Shown here piece by piece: positions 36,433 to 48,100 of a stretch of 48,545 nt of DNA. Position 1 is the first letter of the stretch. Each line of letters starts with the position of its first letter. Both the position numbers and the translations under genes were made by a program. The DNA is from Actinomycetaceae bacterium (GTDB taxonomy: Bacteria; Actinomycetota; Actinomycetes; Actinomycetales; Actinomycetaceae): NCBI GenBank assembly GCA_030540715.1, contig JAUNVQ010000002.1, forward strand, positions 137,886 to 186,430. The letters run 5' to 3'. Below the pieces are notes generated by a model. That model saw only the letters and a program-made list of their open reading frames with translations. It ran no database searches and had not been told where the DNA came from.

Positions 36433-39006
36433 TCAGCGTCCGGTCATTCGTGCATTAGCCTGGTCCATCAGCAACTGTTGAATATCATCAAGTCTCTTAC
36501 CATCAGCATCAGTCTTATGGCGTTTCCACAAACCAGATTTCAGTTGATGCCACGAGGATGTCGTGGAGCTCGCTTGACGTTTAACCATCGAAAAAAGGCG
36601 TTCAACCATGTCACGATCCCGCAAACGAATGAGCGCTTCTACACGACGATCAAGATTACGGTGCATCAGATCCGCTGACCCAATCCATACTTCATGCTCG
36701 CCACCATTTTCAAAAGCATAAATGCGTGAATGTTCAAGGTATCGTCCCAATATAGAACGCACACGGATATTATCGCTGAGTCCCGGTACCCCACCTCGCA
36801 ACGCACAAATGCCGCGAACAACAATGTCTACAGGAACCCCTTCTTGACTAGCACGATAAAGCGCATCCGTAATATCTTCATCTACAAGGGAATTCACTTT
36901 CAATCCAATATAGGATTTTTTACCTTCTTTGTGGTTATTAATTTCGCGTTCGATACGTTCCAGCAATCCCGGACGAATAGATCTGGGGGCCACCAGTAAT
37001 CGATGGAAGGTTGTCAGCGGAGCATAGCCTGATAGTTGATTGAAGAGCCGTGACAAATCCTGACCAACTTCACGATCCACCGTTAACAATCCTAGATCTT
37101 CGTATCCGCGTGCGGTTTTCGGATGATAGTTCCCTGTGCCAACGTGACAATATCTACGTAAGGCATCATCATCTTGACGAACCACCATTGACAGTTTGCA
37201 GTGTGTCTTTAAACCGACCATACCGTACACCACGTGAACACCGGCTCGTTCCAGTTTGCGTGCCCAAGCAATATTGGCATCTTCGTCGAATCTGGCCTTA
37301 ATTTCAACGATGGCCACAACTTCTTTACCTGCTTGAGCCGCTTCGATAAGTGCTGAAACAATGGGAGAGTCAGAGGATGTACGATACAGCGTCTGTTTGA
37401 TTGCCACTACTTTCGGATCTTTTGAAGCCGTAGAAATAAAGTGTTGCACCGACGTCGAGAAGGAATCGTAGGGGTGATGTAGCAAAATATCATGCTGACG
37501 AATCGCCGCAAAGATATCCGTTGGTGTTGCTGATTCAACTTCACTTAACCCTTGCGGTGTGGCTGGAACGAAGTTTTTATATTTGAGGTGCGGCAAATCT
37601 AAATCATGCAAATCATTCAAACACGTCAAGTCAAGTGGCTCTGGAAGTCGGAATACATCATCGTAGGTAATCCCTAGTTTCGATACCAGAAAATCAAGAA
37701 CAAACTTTGAGATTTCTTGACTGACTTCCAACCGTACAGCTGGGCCAAAACGACGGCGTAATAGTTCTTCTTCCATCGCTGTCAGCAAGTTTTCTGCATC
37801 GTCTTCTTCCACTTCAAGATCTTCGTTTCGCGTCACTCTAAATGAATGGTGTTCCAGAATTTCCATCCCTGGGAAAAGATGGTCAAGGTGTGCAGTAATA
37901 ATGTCCTCAATGGGGATAAACACTGCTTTTTCGAAAATATCCAGCGCTTCTTCGGGTTTAATTCCGCGAAGTGCCATATCGACAGAGACCATGCGTGGAA
38001 GTGAAGATGGAACTTTTACTCTGGCGAAGTGCTGTTTACCTGTCAAAGGATTCTGCACAACAACGGCAAGATTAAGGGATAACCCCGAAATATAAGGAAA
38101 TGGGTGCGACGGATCAACAGCGAAAGGTGTCAGAACAGGAAAAATCTGGCGTCGAAAATAGCCATGCATTTTATCGTGTTCTTCTTTGCTCAAAGCATCC
38201 CAGCGTTGAACATAGATACCTTCTTCTTCCAATTTCGGTAAAATATCATCTTGAACCAGTTCAGCCTGGCGTGTACACAGCTCCCTGCACCGATCACTAA
38301 TACCGTCCATCACTTGACGCGGTGTCAGTCCAGATGCTGCTGTTTTAGCAATTCCTGCAGCGATACGCCGTTTTAAGCCAGCAACACGCACCATATAAAA
38401 CTCGTCAAGGTTTGAAGTGAAAATTGTAGTAAACCATGCCCGTTCCAGTAATGGAACGTCTGTGTCTTCAGCCTGTTCTAACACTCGTTCGTTAAACTGC
38501 ATCCATGACAGTTCGCGATCTGCAAACCGCCCTTTAGGTAGCGGTTTATCACGGCCAAGTTCTTTACGTGGTGTATCCTTTAAACGCGGTTTCGAGATCA
38601 TCACTTTACGCGGAATAGGCCATGAATCATCGATGTCTAAATTATCAGTTTCTTCTTCATCATAATCCGCATCCTCGTACTCGGTTCCTGGAAACTGTTC
38701 GGGGGAAGTTCGTTGAGAGACAAGGTCATCTGCAAGTCCTGGCTCGTAAGGAATTGCTTGTTCGTCCTCTGGCGAGACTGTACGTTGATGCGGTAATACA
38801 TCGACAGTATCTGATGTCACGACTTCTTCAGCCACCGCTAAGACGTTGGAAGTATCATTGTCTTGGGAGTTTGTTTGCGGTTGTTCATTATGTTTGTGTG
38901 CTTGTTCCATGATATTTTCTTCGATTGAGCTAGTTTGATCGTCCTCCTTCCAGTTTAGCGAGTTATCACTGTTGAGGATACAGTTATCTGTGATCAAATC
39001 ACTCAC
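36433..39006 (-). CDS. ppk1: Polyphosphate kinase 1
   Basis: Transfers the terminal phosphate of ATP to polyphosphate, reversibly. The N domain begins [16 protein letters not shown], the middle has [17 protein letters not shown], and the phospho-accepting His is His621 in [18 protein letters not shown]. Length is 857 residues from GTG 39006, against about 700-740 usually; the surplus is a strongly acidic N-terminal segment of about 145 residues. The start is uncertain: ATG 38910 would give 825 residues and still leave most of the acidic segment. Neither has a good ribosome site, although AAGGAGG lies about 30 nt before the ATG. A conserved hypothetical ends 17 nt upstream and mutT1 follows, so the three probably form one operon. 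Confidence 0.95.
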   Translation of the reverse strand: MSDLITDNCILNSDNSLNWKEDDQTSSIEENIMEQAHKHNEQPQTNSQDNDTSNVLAVAEEVVTSDTVDVLPHQRTVSPEDEQAIPYEPGLADDLVSQRTSPEQFPGTEYEDADYDEEETDNLDIDDSWPIPRKVMISKPRLKDTPRKELGRDKPLPKGRFADRELSWMQFNERVLEQAEDTDVPLLERAWFTTIFTSNLDEFYMVRVAGLKRRIAAGIAKTAASGLTPRQVMDGISDRCRELCTRQAELVQDDILPKLEEEGIYVQRWDALSKEEHDKMHGYFRRQIFPVLTPFAVDPSHPFPYISGLSLNLAVVVQNPLTGKQHFARVKVPSSLPRMVSVDMALRGIKPEEALDIFEKAVFIPIEDIITAHLDHLFPGMEILEHHSFRVTRNEDLEVEEDDAENLLTAMEEELLRRRFGPAVRLEVSQEISKFVLDFLVSKLGITYDDVFRLPEPLDLTCLNDLHDLDLPHLKYKNFVPATPQGLSEVESATPTDIFAAIRQHDILLHHPYDSFSTSVQHFISTASKDPKVVAIKQTLYRTSSDSPIVSALIEAAQAGKEVVAIVEIKARFDEDANIAWARKLERAGVHVVYGMVGLKTHCKLSMVVRQDDDALRRYCHVGTGNYHPKTARGYEDLGLLTVDREVGQDLSRLFNQLSGYAPLTTFHRLLVAPRSIRPGLLERIEREINNHKEGKKSYIGLKVNSLVDEDITDALYRASQEGVPVDIVVRGICALRGGVPGLSDNIRVRSILGRYLEHSRIYAFENGGEHEVWIGSADLMHRNLDRRVEALIRLRDRDMVERLFSMVKRQASSTTSSWHQLKSGLWKRHKTDADGKRLDDIQQLLMDQANARMTGR

Positions 39007-39023
39007 TAATCGATGTTTTCACA

Positions 39024-39644
39024 CTAATCCAAACGATTACTGTTGTTGAGGCGAGCTGCCTGTTCGAATTCATCAGCGGTGGCTAACAGTGCGCGTGCAC
39101 GTCGCGTAACCTGGTCAGCAAGTTCGTCCTCGTCAGTGATAATCCACGATGACCCAAATGTTGCCCCCGATGCCAAGATGCGACATATTACTGCAGCCTG
39201 CGCAAACAATGTGGTGACGTCACCTTCCCAGCTTGCATGAAGAAGAGTATCAACATCGTTGAAAAAATCTTTTAATGAAATCGCACTACCTTTTGGTATC
39301 CCAAGAATAATCGGGGAGTCAAGTCCTTCTTGATAACGCTGAGCAACGGTGCTCGGATCGCGAACATACCACTGATATAGCAGGTATAAACGCCAAAACA
39401 TTCCTGGAAGGGTTGTTGCTGGACAGCGTGACCACAACTCGCTCACAATGTCTATTCCTTGACGCACAATCGCAGTCTTTAATAAATGACGTTCTTTTTC
39501 TGAACCTGTTGTACCTATCAACATCTGGGCTGTTGAATGTGCTAAACCTACCTGTTGAGCTGGATCGTCATCGCCTTGAATAGCAATCGCGCGCTTCGGA
39601 TCCAGCATTGCGGGGCGTCTTGGCTGACGGTGAGACATTGGCAT
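39024..39644 (-). CDS. Conserved actinobacterial hypothetical protein
   Basis: 206 residues, soluble and largely helical. Segments such as HLLKTAIVRQGIDIVSELW, SRCPATTLPGMFWRLYLLYQW and ADQVTRRARALLATADEFEQA match a family I recall as an unnamed protein in Mycobacteriales; I cannot assign a function. The start is ATG 39644 with AAAGGAG about 10 nt upstream; a second ATG lies two codons on. It ends 17 nt before the ppk start and is probably in the ppk-mutT1 operon, so it may relate to polyphosphate metabolism, though this rests only on position. Confidence 0.7.
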   Translation of the reverse strand: MPMSHRQPRRPAMLDPKRAIAIQGDDDPAQQVGLAHSTAQMLIGTTGSEKERHLLKTAIVRQGIDIVSELWSRCPATTLPGMFWRLYLLYQWYVRDPSTVAQRYQEGLDSPIILGIPKGSAISLKDFFNDVDTLLHASWEGDVTTLFAQAAVICRILASGATFGSSWIITDEDELADQVTRRARALLATADEFEQAARLNNSNRLD

Positions 39645-39732
39645 TGTGTTCAATCTCCTTTCACCTATTATTCTATCGGCTATACAAGTCTTCGGATGAA
39701 CAACCTAGTCACCGCAGCGTTTTCTATAAACA

Positions 39733-41178
39733 CTAAATCCCAAGAATTGCTTTAGCAATAAGGAAATAGATGATCAGACCTGTTGCATCACAAAATGTTG
39801 ATATAAAAGGATTTGAAAACACTGCCGGATCAGCGCCAATCATTTTTGCAAAAATAGGCATGATCCCGCCAACGCATGCTGCCATTGTACAAACAGCCAA
39901 CAGCGTCAGCCCAATAACTGCTCCGATTGGCACGTGATAAACCAATGCAGCTAATACAAACCCACCACTACCTAGCAGTAATCCCAACCCGAATCCAACC
40001 CGCAGTTCACGCCACAATACTTTGGCGATGTCTTTTGTTTGGACATCTCCTAACGCCAAAGCACGAGTAACCGTTGTTGCAGCCTGGTTACCCGTGTTAC
40101 CGCCTGTACCTGTAAGTAATGGGATAAAGAGTGCTAAAACAACAGCTTGTTGTAGTGTTCCCTCAAATATATCGAGTACGTGAACAGTTAGTACTGCCGA
40201 TAACGCAAGAATCATCAGCCACACAACACGTGACTTCACGAGTCGAATAAGAGGGGTAGCCAAGTACGGTTGTCCCAATGGTTCATGCCCACCACTTCGG
40301 GCAACATCTTCGGTGTCGGCAGATTCAACAATATCGTGCGCATCATCAACTGTAAGGATGCCTACCAGACGGTGTTCTTTATCGACAATGGGCATGGCCA
40401 ATAAATCAAGAGGCAAAAACCAGCGGGCTGTGCTTTCGGCATTGTCATCGGCTAAAGCAAAGATAGCTTTACCCATCACTTCACCAACGGGCACCGTTAA
40501 CTGCGCAGTGTAAAGTTCGCGAAACGAGATTACTCCTACCAGGTGTCTGGTACGGTCCACAACGGGAAGTGTGTATATTGTTTCTGCTTCGTGTGCATGT
40601 TGACGAATGTAGTCCAGCGCAGATTGAACCGTCATATCATCGTAAATAGGTAGCAGTTCTGGTGACATATACCGACCAATTGAATCAGGTGGATAGCCCA
40701 AAACAACACCTGTAAGATCACGTTCGGTTTTATCAAGGGTACGCAGTAGCTTGTCTGCTATTTTTGCTGGCAGCTCATCCATCAGTGAAGCACGGTCATC
40801 AGGATCCATTTTTTCGAAGAAATCGATGACTTCACGTTCATGAAGAGCGCGGATAAGGGAGGCTTGATGTCCTGCTTCCAATGTTTCAAATACTTTAAGT
40901 GCCGTATTTTTCTCTAAAAATCTGAAAAGAACTGCCGCGTGATGCACTGTCAGACGTTCAACAAGGTGGACTACTTCTCGTAAAGTTAACGTCTCTAACA
41001 GTTGAGATAAATTATAAAGTTCTGAGCTGTCAGATTGGGTATTCAGTTGATCACCAACAATTTTTTCAATTTTTTCGAGGGCGTGCCTCTCGTCTGCGAC
41101 GGGTACCTGCACGGAATATGTCGTGTTTGATACCGCAGGTGTACCAGCATTATCCTCTGGTTTTCGTGAACTTGTCAT
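39733..41178 (-). CDS. mgtE: Magnesium transporter MgtE
   Basis: 481 residues with the standard MgtE layout: an N-terminal helical superhelix (about 40-165, with EVIDFFEKMDPDDRASLMDELP), two CBS domains (about 170-290, with LPVVDRTRHLVGVIS and MPIVDKEHRLVGILT), a plug helix and five membrane helices. The conserved pore segment PLLTGTGGNTGNQAATTVTRALALG and the late FCDATGLIIYFLIA are both present. It admits Mg2+ across the plasma membrane, gated by Mg2+ bound to the cytosolic domains. AAAGGGGG about 11 nt before ATG 41178 is the ribosome site. The TauE/SafE gene ends 35 nt upstream, so the two are likely co-transcribed. Confidence 0.97.
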   Translation of the reverse strand: MTSSRKPEDNAGTPAVSNTTYSVQVPVADERHALEKIEKIVGDQLNTQSDSSELYNLSQLLETLTLREVVHLVERLTVHHAAVLFRFLEKNTALKVFETLEAGHQASLIRALHEREVIDFFEKMDPDDRASLMDELPAKIADKLLRTLDKTERDLTGVVLGYPPDSIGRYMSPELLPIYDDMTVQSALDYIRQHAHEAETIYTLPVVDRTRHLVGVISFRELYTAQLTVPVGEVMGKAIFALADDNAESTARWFLPLDLLAMPIVDKEHRLVGILTVDDAHDIVESADTEDVARSGGHEPLGQPYLATPLIRLVKSRVVWLMILALSAVLTVHVLDIFEGTLQQAVVLALFIPLLTGTGGNTGNQAATTVTRALALGDVQTKDIAKVLWRELRVGFGLGLLLGSGGFVLAALVYHVPIGAVIGLTLLAVCTMAACVGGIMPIFAKMIGADPAVFSNPFISTFCDATGLIIYFLIAKAILGI

Positions 41179-41213
41179 GGTGAAGATACCCCCTTTCCTA
41201 CATTCTTGCTATA

Positions 41214-41969
41214 TCAGTTTGTTATCAATGCGAAAGTTCCTCTTACAAAGATAATAATTGCACCTATTCCAGCAATACCGATGGCCAGATTTCGCGCGAA
41301 GAAAGCTGAAACGTAATGTGTTAAAGGCACTGCTATCAATGCACTGATGATAATGACAACACAGGAACCAATAATCATACTCGGAGTTAAAAAACTCACT
41401 GTTCCTAATCCAGTCATCATCTTAGAGGGAATAACAACGAGGTTAAGTAATAAAAAATATGGCTGTAGTGTTGCGGCGAAAGCCCGCTGCTTCCATCGCG
41501 CAGCCTGTGCGTATGCTGCCATTATCGGCCCTGATTGCGCAACCGTGGTAGAGAGTATACCCGAAATAAACCCTGTCATTACTAATGGAAACATACCGTA
41601 GACGGGTGGAAAACGAAGCGCTGTAAGCGAAAAGACAACAAGGCCCATCATTAATCCTCCAACAACGAAATCTAACCAGGCATGTGGCAGATGACTAAGC
41701 AGCAGTGCCGTTAAAATAACTCCAGGAAGACTGGAAAGGAACAGGATAAGAACTTTTTTCCATTCGGTATCTTGTCGTTTTGTATAGGCAAGCATTCCAG
41801 CAGTAACAGTCCCTGCAAGATTGCCAAGTAATACTCCGTCCGCGCTACCTATCATAAGCGATAATACGGGTACGACTACCATTCCGAATCCCATTCCAGC
41901 AATTGATTGAACCATCGATCCGATAGCCATAACCGCAAACATGCAAACAATGATCGCAAATGAGGTCAT
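41214..41969 (-). CDS. TauE/SafE (TSUP) family membrane permease
   Basis: 251 residues, almost entirely hydrophobic, with about eight helices in two related halves. The first half has IAGMGFGMVVVPVLSLMIG and the second GFISGILSTTVAQSGPIMAAY, the two conserved motifs of the sulfite exporter TauE/SafE family. Members move sulfur-containing organic anions, but the substrate here is unknown. AAGGA about 10 nt before ATG 41969 is the ribosome site. A palindrome resembling a DtxR/IdeR box lies 32 nt before the start. mgtE follows after 35 nt. Confidence 0.88.
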   Translation of the reverse strand: MTSFAIIVCMFAVMAIGSMVQSIAGMGFGMVVVPVLSLMIGSADGVLLGNLAGTVTAGMLAYTKRQDTEWKKVLILFLSSLPGVILTALLLSHLPHAWLDFVVGGLMMGLVVFSLTALRFPPVYGMFPLVMTGFISGILSTTVAQSGPIMAAYAQAARWKQRAFAATLQPYFLLLNLVVIPSKMMTGLGTVSFLTPSMIIGSCVVIIISALIAVPLTHYVSAFFARNLAIGIAGIGAIIIFVRGTFALITN

Positions 41970-42000
41970 TCTGTTATTATCCTTGTCCTATCCACTTGTT

Positions 42001-42011
42001 GTTAGGCTAAC
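42001..42011 (-). promoter_or_regulatory. Possible DtxR/IdeR-like metal-regulator box
   Basis: GTTAGGCTAAC is palindromic around its central base and matches all 11 central positions of the DtxR/IdeR consensus (TWAGGTWAGSCTWACCTWA), with 14 of 19 positions overall; the outer arms are poor. It lies 32 nt before the TauE/SafE start, where it could cover the promoter of the TauE/SafE-mgtE pair. An 11-nt match can arise by chance in 48 kb, so this is a candidate only. Confidence 0.35.
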
Positions 42012-42067
42012 TTTTGGCCAGATGATGGTTCACTCTTTACGCTGTTAACCATTGGCACACTATCACA

Positions 42068-42098
42068 AGAGCCGCATCTAATAAACAGATGCGGCTCT
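42068..42098 (-). terminator. Terminator hairpin after the giant surface protein gene
   Basis: A perfect 12-bp stem with arms AGAGCCGCATCT and AGATGCGGCTCT and a 7-nt loop, about 40 nt after the surface protein stop. The T-rich run (TTATTTTT) is on the plus-strand side, so it would best stop plus-strand transcripts, but the strong stem should also act on the minus-strand mRNA. Confidence 0.65.
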
Positions 42099-42138
42099 GT
42101 GCTGTTATTTTTCAGTTGAGGTTATCAGTTTGAGTTAA

Positions 42139-45100
42139 CTATTTACCGTCTGCTCCTTTTCTTCGAGAACTGAGCACAAGTACTACCCCGCCAAGCAATG
42201 CCACCAGGGCTAGTACACCTGTCGTTTGAGTTGAGGATCCAGTCTTCGACAACTGAACCTTCTTTTTTTCTACGGGCTTCTTATCGTCTGGTTTATCACT
42301 TGGCGGCGTGTCGGGCTTATGCCACGTTGACTCGTACGGATCATCATCTTCAGTCGGTTTACCACTTTCTACGCCAACCGCGTCAAACTTCACCGTATTT
42401 GCATGGTTACCATCATCAAGACCACCCTCAGGAATCGTACCTTCCATACGCAACGTCTCACCAACGTTCATCGATGCAAGCTCACTATATGCCTCATCGT
42501 TATAGAACAACTTATCGGCAGTATTAAAGAACACCTCACGAGAATCGACTAATTCACGCTCAGCATCCAACGTGCCAATAATACCCTTGCCGGCAATGTG
42601 CAGATCCACACCCTTCATCGTCGTATCAGACATACGAACCTTCGTCAAAGCCTCATCACCAGTATTGGTGTAATCCATAAAGATACTATGAGCAGCAGAA
42701 GTTCCCCTACCATCCGCATCTGGAATCTCACACACCTTACCAGCAGCACCACCATCACAGGTATTATTCTTCAACTGCTCCTTCTTCGTCTCATCACGAC
42801 CAGGAATATTCGAATACTTATCAGTACGAGAATCCGGTGTAGGAGGTTCCGTTGAAGGTGGAGTACTCGGCTCCGTTGAAGGTGGAGTACTTGGTTTTTC
42901 GGGTTTCTTCCATGTCGATTCGTACGGATCATCATCTTCAGTCGGGAAATCACTTTCTACGCCAACCGCGTCAAACTTCACCGTATTTGCATGGTTACCA
43001 TCATCAAGACCACCCTCAGGAATCGTACCTTCCATACGCAACGTCTCACCAACGTTCATCGATGCAAGCTCACTATATGCCTCATCGTTATAGAACAACT
43101 TATCGGCAGTATTAAAGAACACCTCACGAGAATCGACTAATTCACGCTCAGCATCCAACGTGCCAATAATACCCTTGCCGGCAATGTGCAGATCCACACC
43201 CTTCATCGTCGTATCAGACATACGAACCTTCGTCAAAGCCTCATCACCAGTATTGGTGTAATCCATAAAGATACTATGAGCAGCAGAAGTTCCCCTACCA
43301 TCCGCATCTGGAATCTCACACACCTTACCAGCAGCACCACCATCACAGGTATTATTCTTCAACTGCTCCTTCTTCGTCTCATCACGACCAGGAATATTCG
43401 AATACTTATCAGTACGAGAATCCGGAATAATTGTTTTTGCATAGTAGTCATCTTCATCACGTACTTTGAGCTTGGATTCCTCGCCTACACCTTCAACCTT
43501 TGCAATGTCATGATGGATCTTCTCTGGCGTCATTGATGTTGCCGGTGTTTCTCCGAGTGTTCCCTGATAGGTGATGGTGTCACCAGCAGACAATAGTGTC
43601 ACTGTTCCACTCTGGTCAACAAATGTGATAACAGAGCAATCTTCCTTGGACTCACCAGGACATTTATCGATAGTTGCCTGAAGTGGGAAGATTCTTCCAT
43701 CCTTCAGGTAAATCTTTGCATCAATGTTTGCCTGATCAAATGTCACAGAGCCTTCGGTCGCTTTATCTCTACGATCGGTTACTTTCACTGAAGAAAGAGT
43801 CAACGGATCCATTCCCGCAGTAGTAATGGTAAAGCGAATAGGAACTGGTTGACCTACTACCCTGTCCTTGGTTTTCATCGGCTTTACTCGATCCGGATCT
43901 GCCTGTGTTCCTGCACGTTTAATAAACGTCGCCCCATCGTTATCGATTGAATCTTTCTTCAACTCAATCGTTGGAGCCGTTGAGTAGGAATGAGCTGGGT
44001 CTGTTGATTTCTTTGTCTTCTTATCACGACGGAAACCAACCACACTTACCTCATCAGCATGAACCGCACCTTTCAAAGGATCAATCGTGGTTCCTGAAAG
44101 GACTGTATGGCAGGTAAATACTTGACCAGGAAGATAGAGATTCTTTTCTGTAAAGGTAATCTTAACCTTCTTCTGATTGTCTTTGTCAACAGTGACTGTA
44201 GCATCCTTGTGCAGGCCACCTTTACCCGCTTCACATGTAAGTGGTCCAGTCTCAAAGTCGGTTGGAAAACTTGTTTCATTCTTTATGGAGTAATCTTCAA
44301 TAATGAGTGTATCCAACTCTGACTTACCAGTATTGCGGATCGTAAAGCCGACCTCCTGATCCTTGATTGCATAGTTCGTCGAACCAAAGGTCCCAGTTAT
44401 TTCGTGCGGCTGGGCAAACACGGACTTTTGTTTATCTGCTTGTGGTCCACGTTTTACAGCAGTATCGGAATCGCCATCAGGAAGATCGCCTCTCTTCGTT
44501 CCATCCCACTTCAGATCATTGCCCCAAGGCCCAATATACTTAATGATCTGCACATCTGGTACTGCAGAATAGGCATTCCAAGGATCATCGTCCTCAGGCG
44601 TCTCCAGTTCCGGGTTCTTCTTACCGTTGCCCGATACAGTGGCGCGGTCTGCATGCCAAATTAGATCATCAAGTGTTAGTGGCTCGCCCTCATACTTCAG
44701 GGTACTTTCACACGTGATAGTATCCCCGATCTTGAAGGGAGCCTCGTTGGTAAACGCAAAATCAATGGTAACTTTGCCATCTTTTGCAATATGTACTGCA
44801 TCGCTAGGTGGTGTAACACCACTGTAAGCATCCACATTACATGTGACAGCGTCAATAACCCATCCTGGTTCTGTAGCATCGCCACCTTGACCCGTTTCTG
44901 TAACAGTTTCTGCCAGCGTACCATCAGTCATATGGACTTTCACCAAGTCATCGAAGCCCGTGTTCTTGATGGTGTAATAGACCTTCTTATCGTTAGGCTT
45001 AAATCCATCATTTAGATCCGCATAGATGGCAACGGCGTCTGTATTAGCATCCTCAGTGGCGTTACCCAAGGTATGTTTATCGTTGGAATCATGGTACTGA

Positions 45101-48100
45101 CCCGAATACTTAATAATCTCTACCTTGGCTGGAAGAGCCTTCGCATGCCACGGGTCCTCATCCTTATTTGTCTTTACCTTAGACTTTTCGCCAAAGCCTT
45201 CAACAGTTACAGTATTTGAATGCCAAGGCTCGAAACCAGCATCGAAAGTCAAAGCTGGCAAGCGCGTTTCACAGCGAATGGAGTGACCTGGCGCAAAAGC
45301 TGGGGATACTTTATATTCTCCCTTATGATCACCAGTTTGTTGCATTTCTACAACGTATTCTCCACCTTCTGGATTCGCAGTATTCTTACAAGACAGCGGC
45401 TGTGTTGTCCAGTCACCAGGCTTTCCATTAACCGAAGAAACTGATTCATCACTGATACTAAAGTATGACAAATTGTCATTTCCCGTATTAGTAACAAGAA
45501 TCTTGACGTCCTGTTCCTTTGTCACTGGCTGCCCATTCTCATTATATTTCTCCAGGGGAATTTCTACTGCATGATTGATATCTTGCGCATCCCCTGGCTT
45601 GCCCGTAGGATCAGCCCATTCGTCTCCACTGTACTTCTTGACTGCAATACGTGGCGTTAGTGTTTCCGTATTCCAATCGTTAATATTAGTGATAACATCT
45701 GCATTCGACTTAGTTGAAATAGCCTGTGCCTGAACCTTGTTAGAGTGTCGATTAGCTTCTAATGAGCCATCCGTGATCTCACGTTGAGGCAGTTTCCCCG
45801 TGATAATCACAAACTCGCCTGGGGCTACCATTTCGTCTTTATCATTAAATCTTGCAGGATTAAACGGATACTCTTTACCGTTCTTCATTAACGAGACATG
45901 CACCTTCTGGTTAGCTTTTCCAGGGTTATCAACCTTTGCTAACTTCGCCGTAATACCTGGTGCTTGCTCAACAAGGATTTTATTATCCTTGTTGAGCGTA
46001 GCTTTACCAATTTGCACTGTGGCTTGTGTCCAATCTACAACACCGCCCTTATCATTAGTAGTTGTGTCATCAATAACCAAATCAGTAAGAGGTGACTTAC
46101 CGGTATTCGTAACAATCATTGATACGGGTTGCTCTGGCGCAAAATATTTATTGCCTTTCTTGATTGGATGTAATAGCAACCTATTGTCACCATCAGCTTC
46201 CCACAATGTTGCAGTCAGATTATCTTTCCATCTCCAGCATTTCGAACCTGCTGGATCTTCTGTTCCAGTTGCGTCGGGTGCTGTTGAATACGAACAGTCA
46301 TCCCATGCGATATTGTTAAAGACATCTTCATAGGGGCCTGCTGATGTCACCTTCTGAATAATCACACCTGGTTCATCCGCAAGCGCGCGATATGAATCTG
46401 TTCCATTCAAACCGGGCGTCCTGAAACGAATCTCGTCGCCATGCATGCCATTAGGATCAGCAATATTCATTGTGAGAACACCATAGATAACAAGGGTTTC
46501 ACCTGACTTGACGGTAATCTTATTGCCGGCAGTGTCTTTCAGGACTCCACTCGATTGATCATAGGTACCGGAAGAATTCACCTTCCCATCTGAACCTTTA
46601 ATATCGTAGTAGCGCCCCTTTATTAAATTCTTCCCGTCCAATCTCTGAGTAAAATCAACTGGCGGTTGCCCACCAGTAGAATCAGTGAACTCAATATCTG
46701 TGAGATCGGTGGAACCGGTATTCTTCATTGTGGCTTCAATCGACACCTTTGTTCCCGGCTTGAAAACGTCCACGCCCTCTTTGGTCTTCGCAACCGGTTG
46801 GGTTGGAGTTTCTTTCTTCACATCCATCATCGGCTCATGAGCATAGGAGGCTTCCACGCTGGCATGGGTTCGATAGGTAATCGGATTCTTACCTTTTACG
46901 AACTCAATTGGAGCCTTCGGAGCACCTTCGCCCCAGGTATCTACCTGTGTGTAGCTCGCTGCATTTGACACCAAGCCTTGAAGTTCAAAATGAAGATCAA
47001 AGAACTTATCTTTATCCTTTGACAAGATAGGCATGAAGTCTTTAGATTCATCAAAGAATTCAATAAATCCTTCTTCATCAATAGTGAGTTCGTCAGCTGA
47101 TGTACAACTGCCATTCCTAACCTGTTTTGGTTGAGAATACACCTCGTAAGTTGTTCCTTGATAAGTGAACCCATATGTAGGCTGGCCCTTTTGGGCAGTA
47201 AAGTTATGTGATGAATCATCTTTATCGTTAACGTAGGTATTAGAATGATCTTTTTCCTTGCCTTCGTTATCTTCACAAAAAACATCTTTCCCTCCCCTAT
47301 CTGAAGGGACTCGATAGGTGTGAGGTGAGCAGCCCGTTACTTCCTTTTCTTCATTCTTCGATAAGCGTTTGTCGTTCCCATATTGGCGGTACGAGCGTAC
47401 TTTGAGCTCTTTAATAGGCACAATCATTTCATAGGTGAATTTAGCATTCGCAGATGGTAGGTCATACTTATGATCATTAATAATAAATTCACCGTCAATC
47501 GGGTTCACATGAACAACCGTTCCAACCTCGTCCTTGAGAGTGATATCTCCTGAAGTATGCTTACCGTCACTGTCGATAGGAACTTTAGTTTTCGGGTCAT
47601 ATTTAAGTGTGACAGGACCCGCTTTAGTGGTAAATATATAAAGATGGCTGCCCTTATCATGGGTAACCGTCAACGTTTCCGTGAAACGAACCGCTCCATC
47701 AAGACCGATAGTTGCATTGTCAATACCTGGAATTGACTGGGGGTCTTGATCTTTTTCGTTCCATGTTACTTGTGGGGTGGGGTCAGTTTCATCTTTAATA
47801 AATGTTGTCCACTCAGAGATAAAAGCATTATGCTGGGTTGGGTCGCTCACGAGTGTGACGGAGTCCTTTGTGGTGATAATTTCCGCCGCACCTTCTGGAG
47901 CAAACCCTTCAAGTTCTCTCTTTTTAATCGTGTATTTATCGTTCAGTGCAAAAGAGCTGGGCTTCGGTGTGACCCACCCGTATTTTTCAAAATCTGTGGG
48001 AAGACCCGCTGAATAGGTGACAAATACAAGCCACTTTTCGTCCGTAAACGTGGCATTCTTATCTTTCAATTCCTCTTCGGACCCAAAAGCCTCGTACGCC

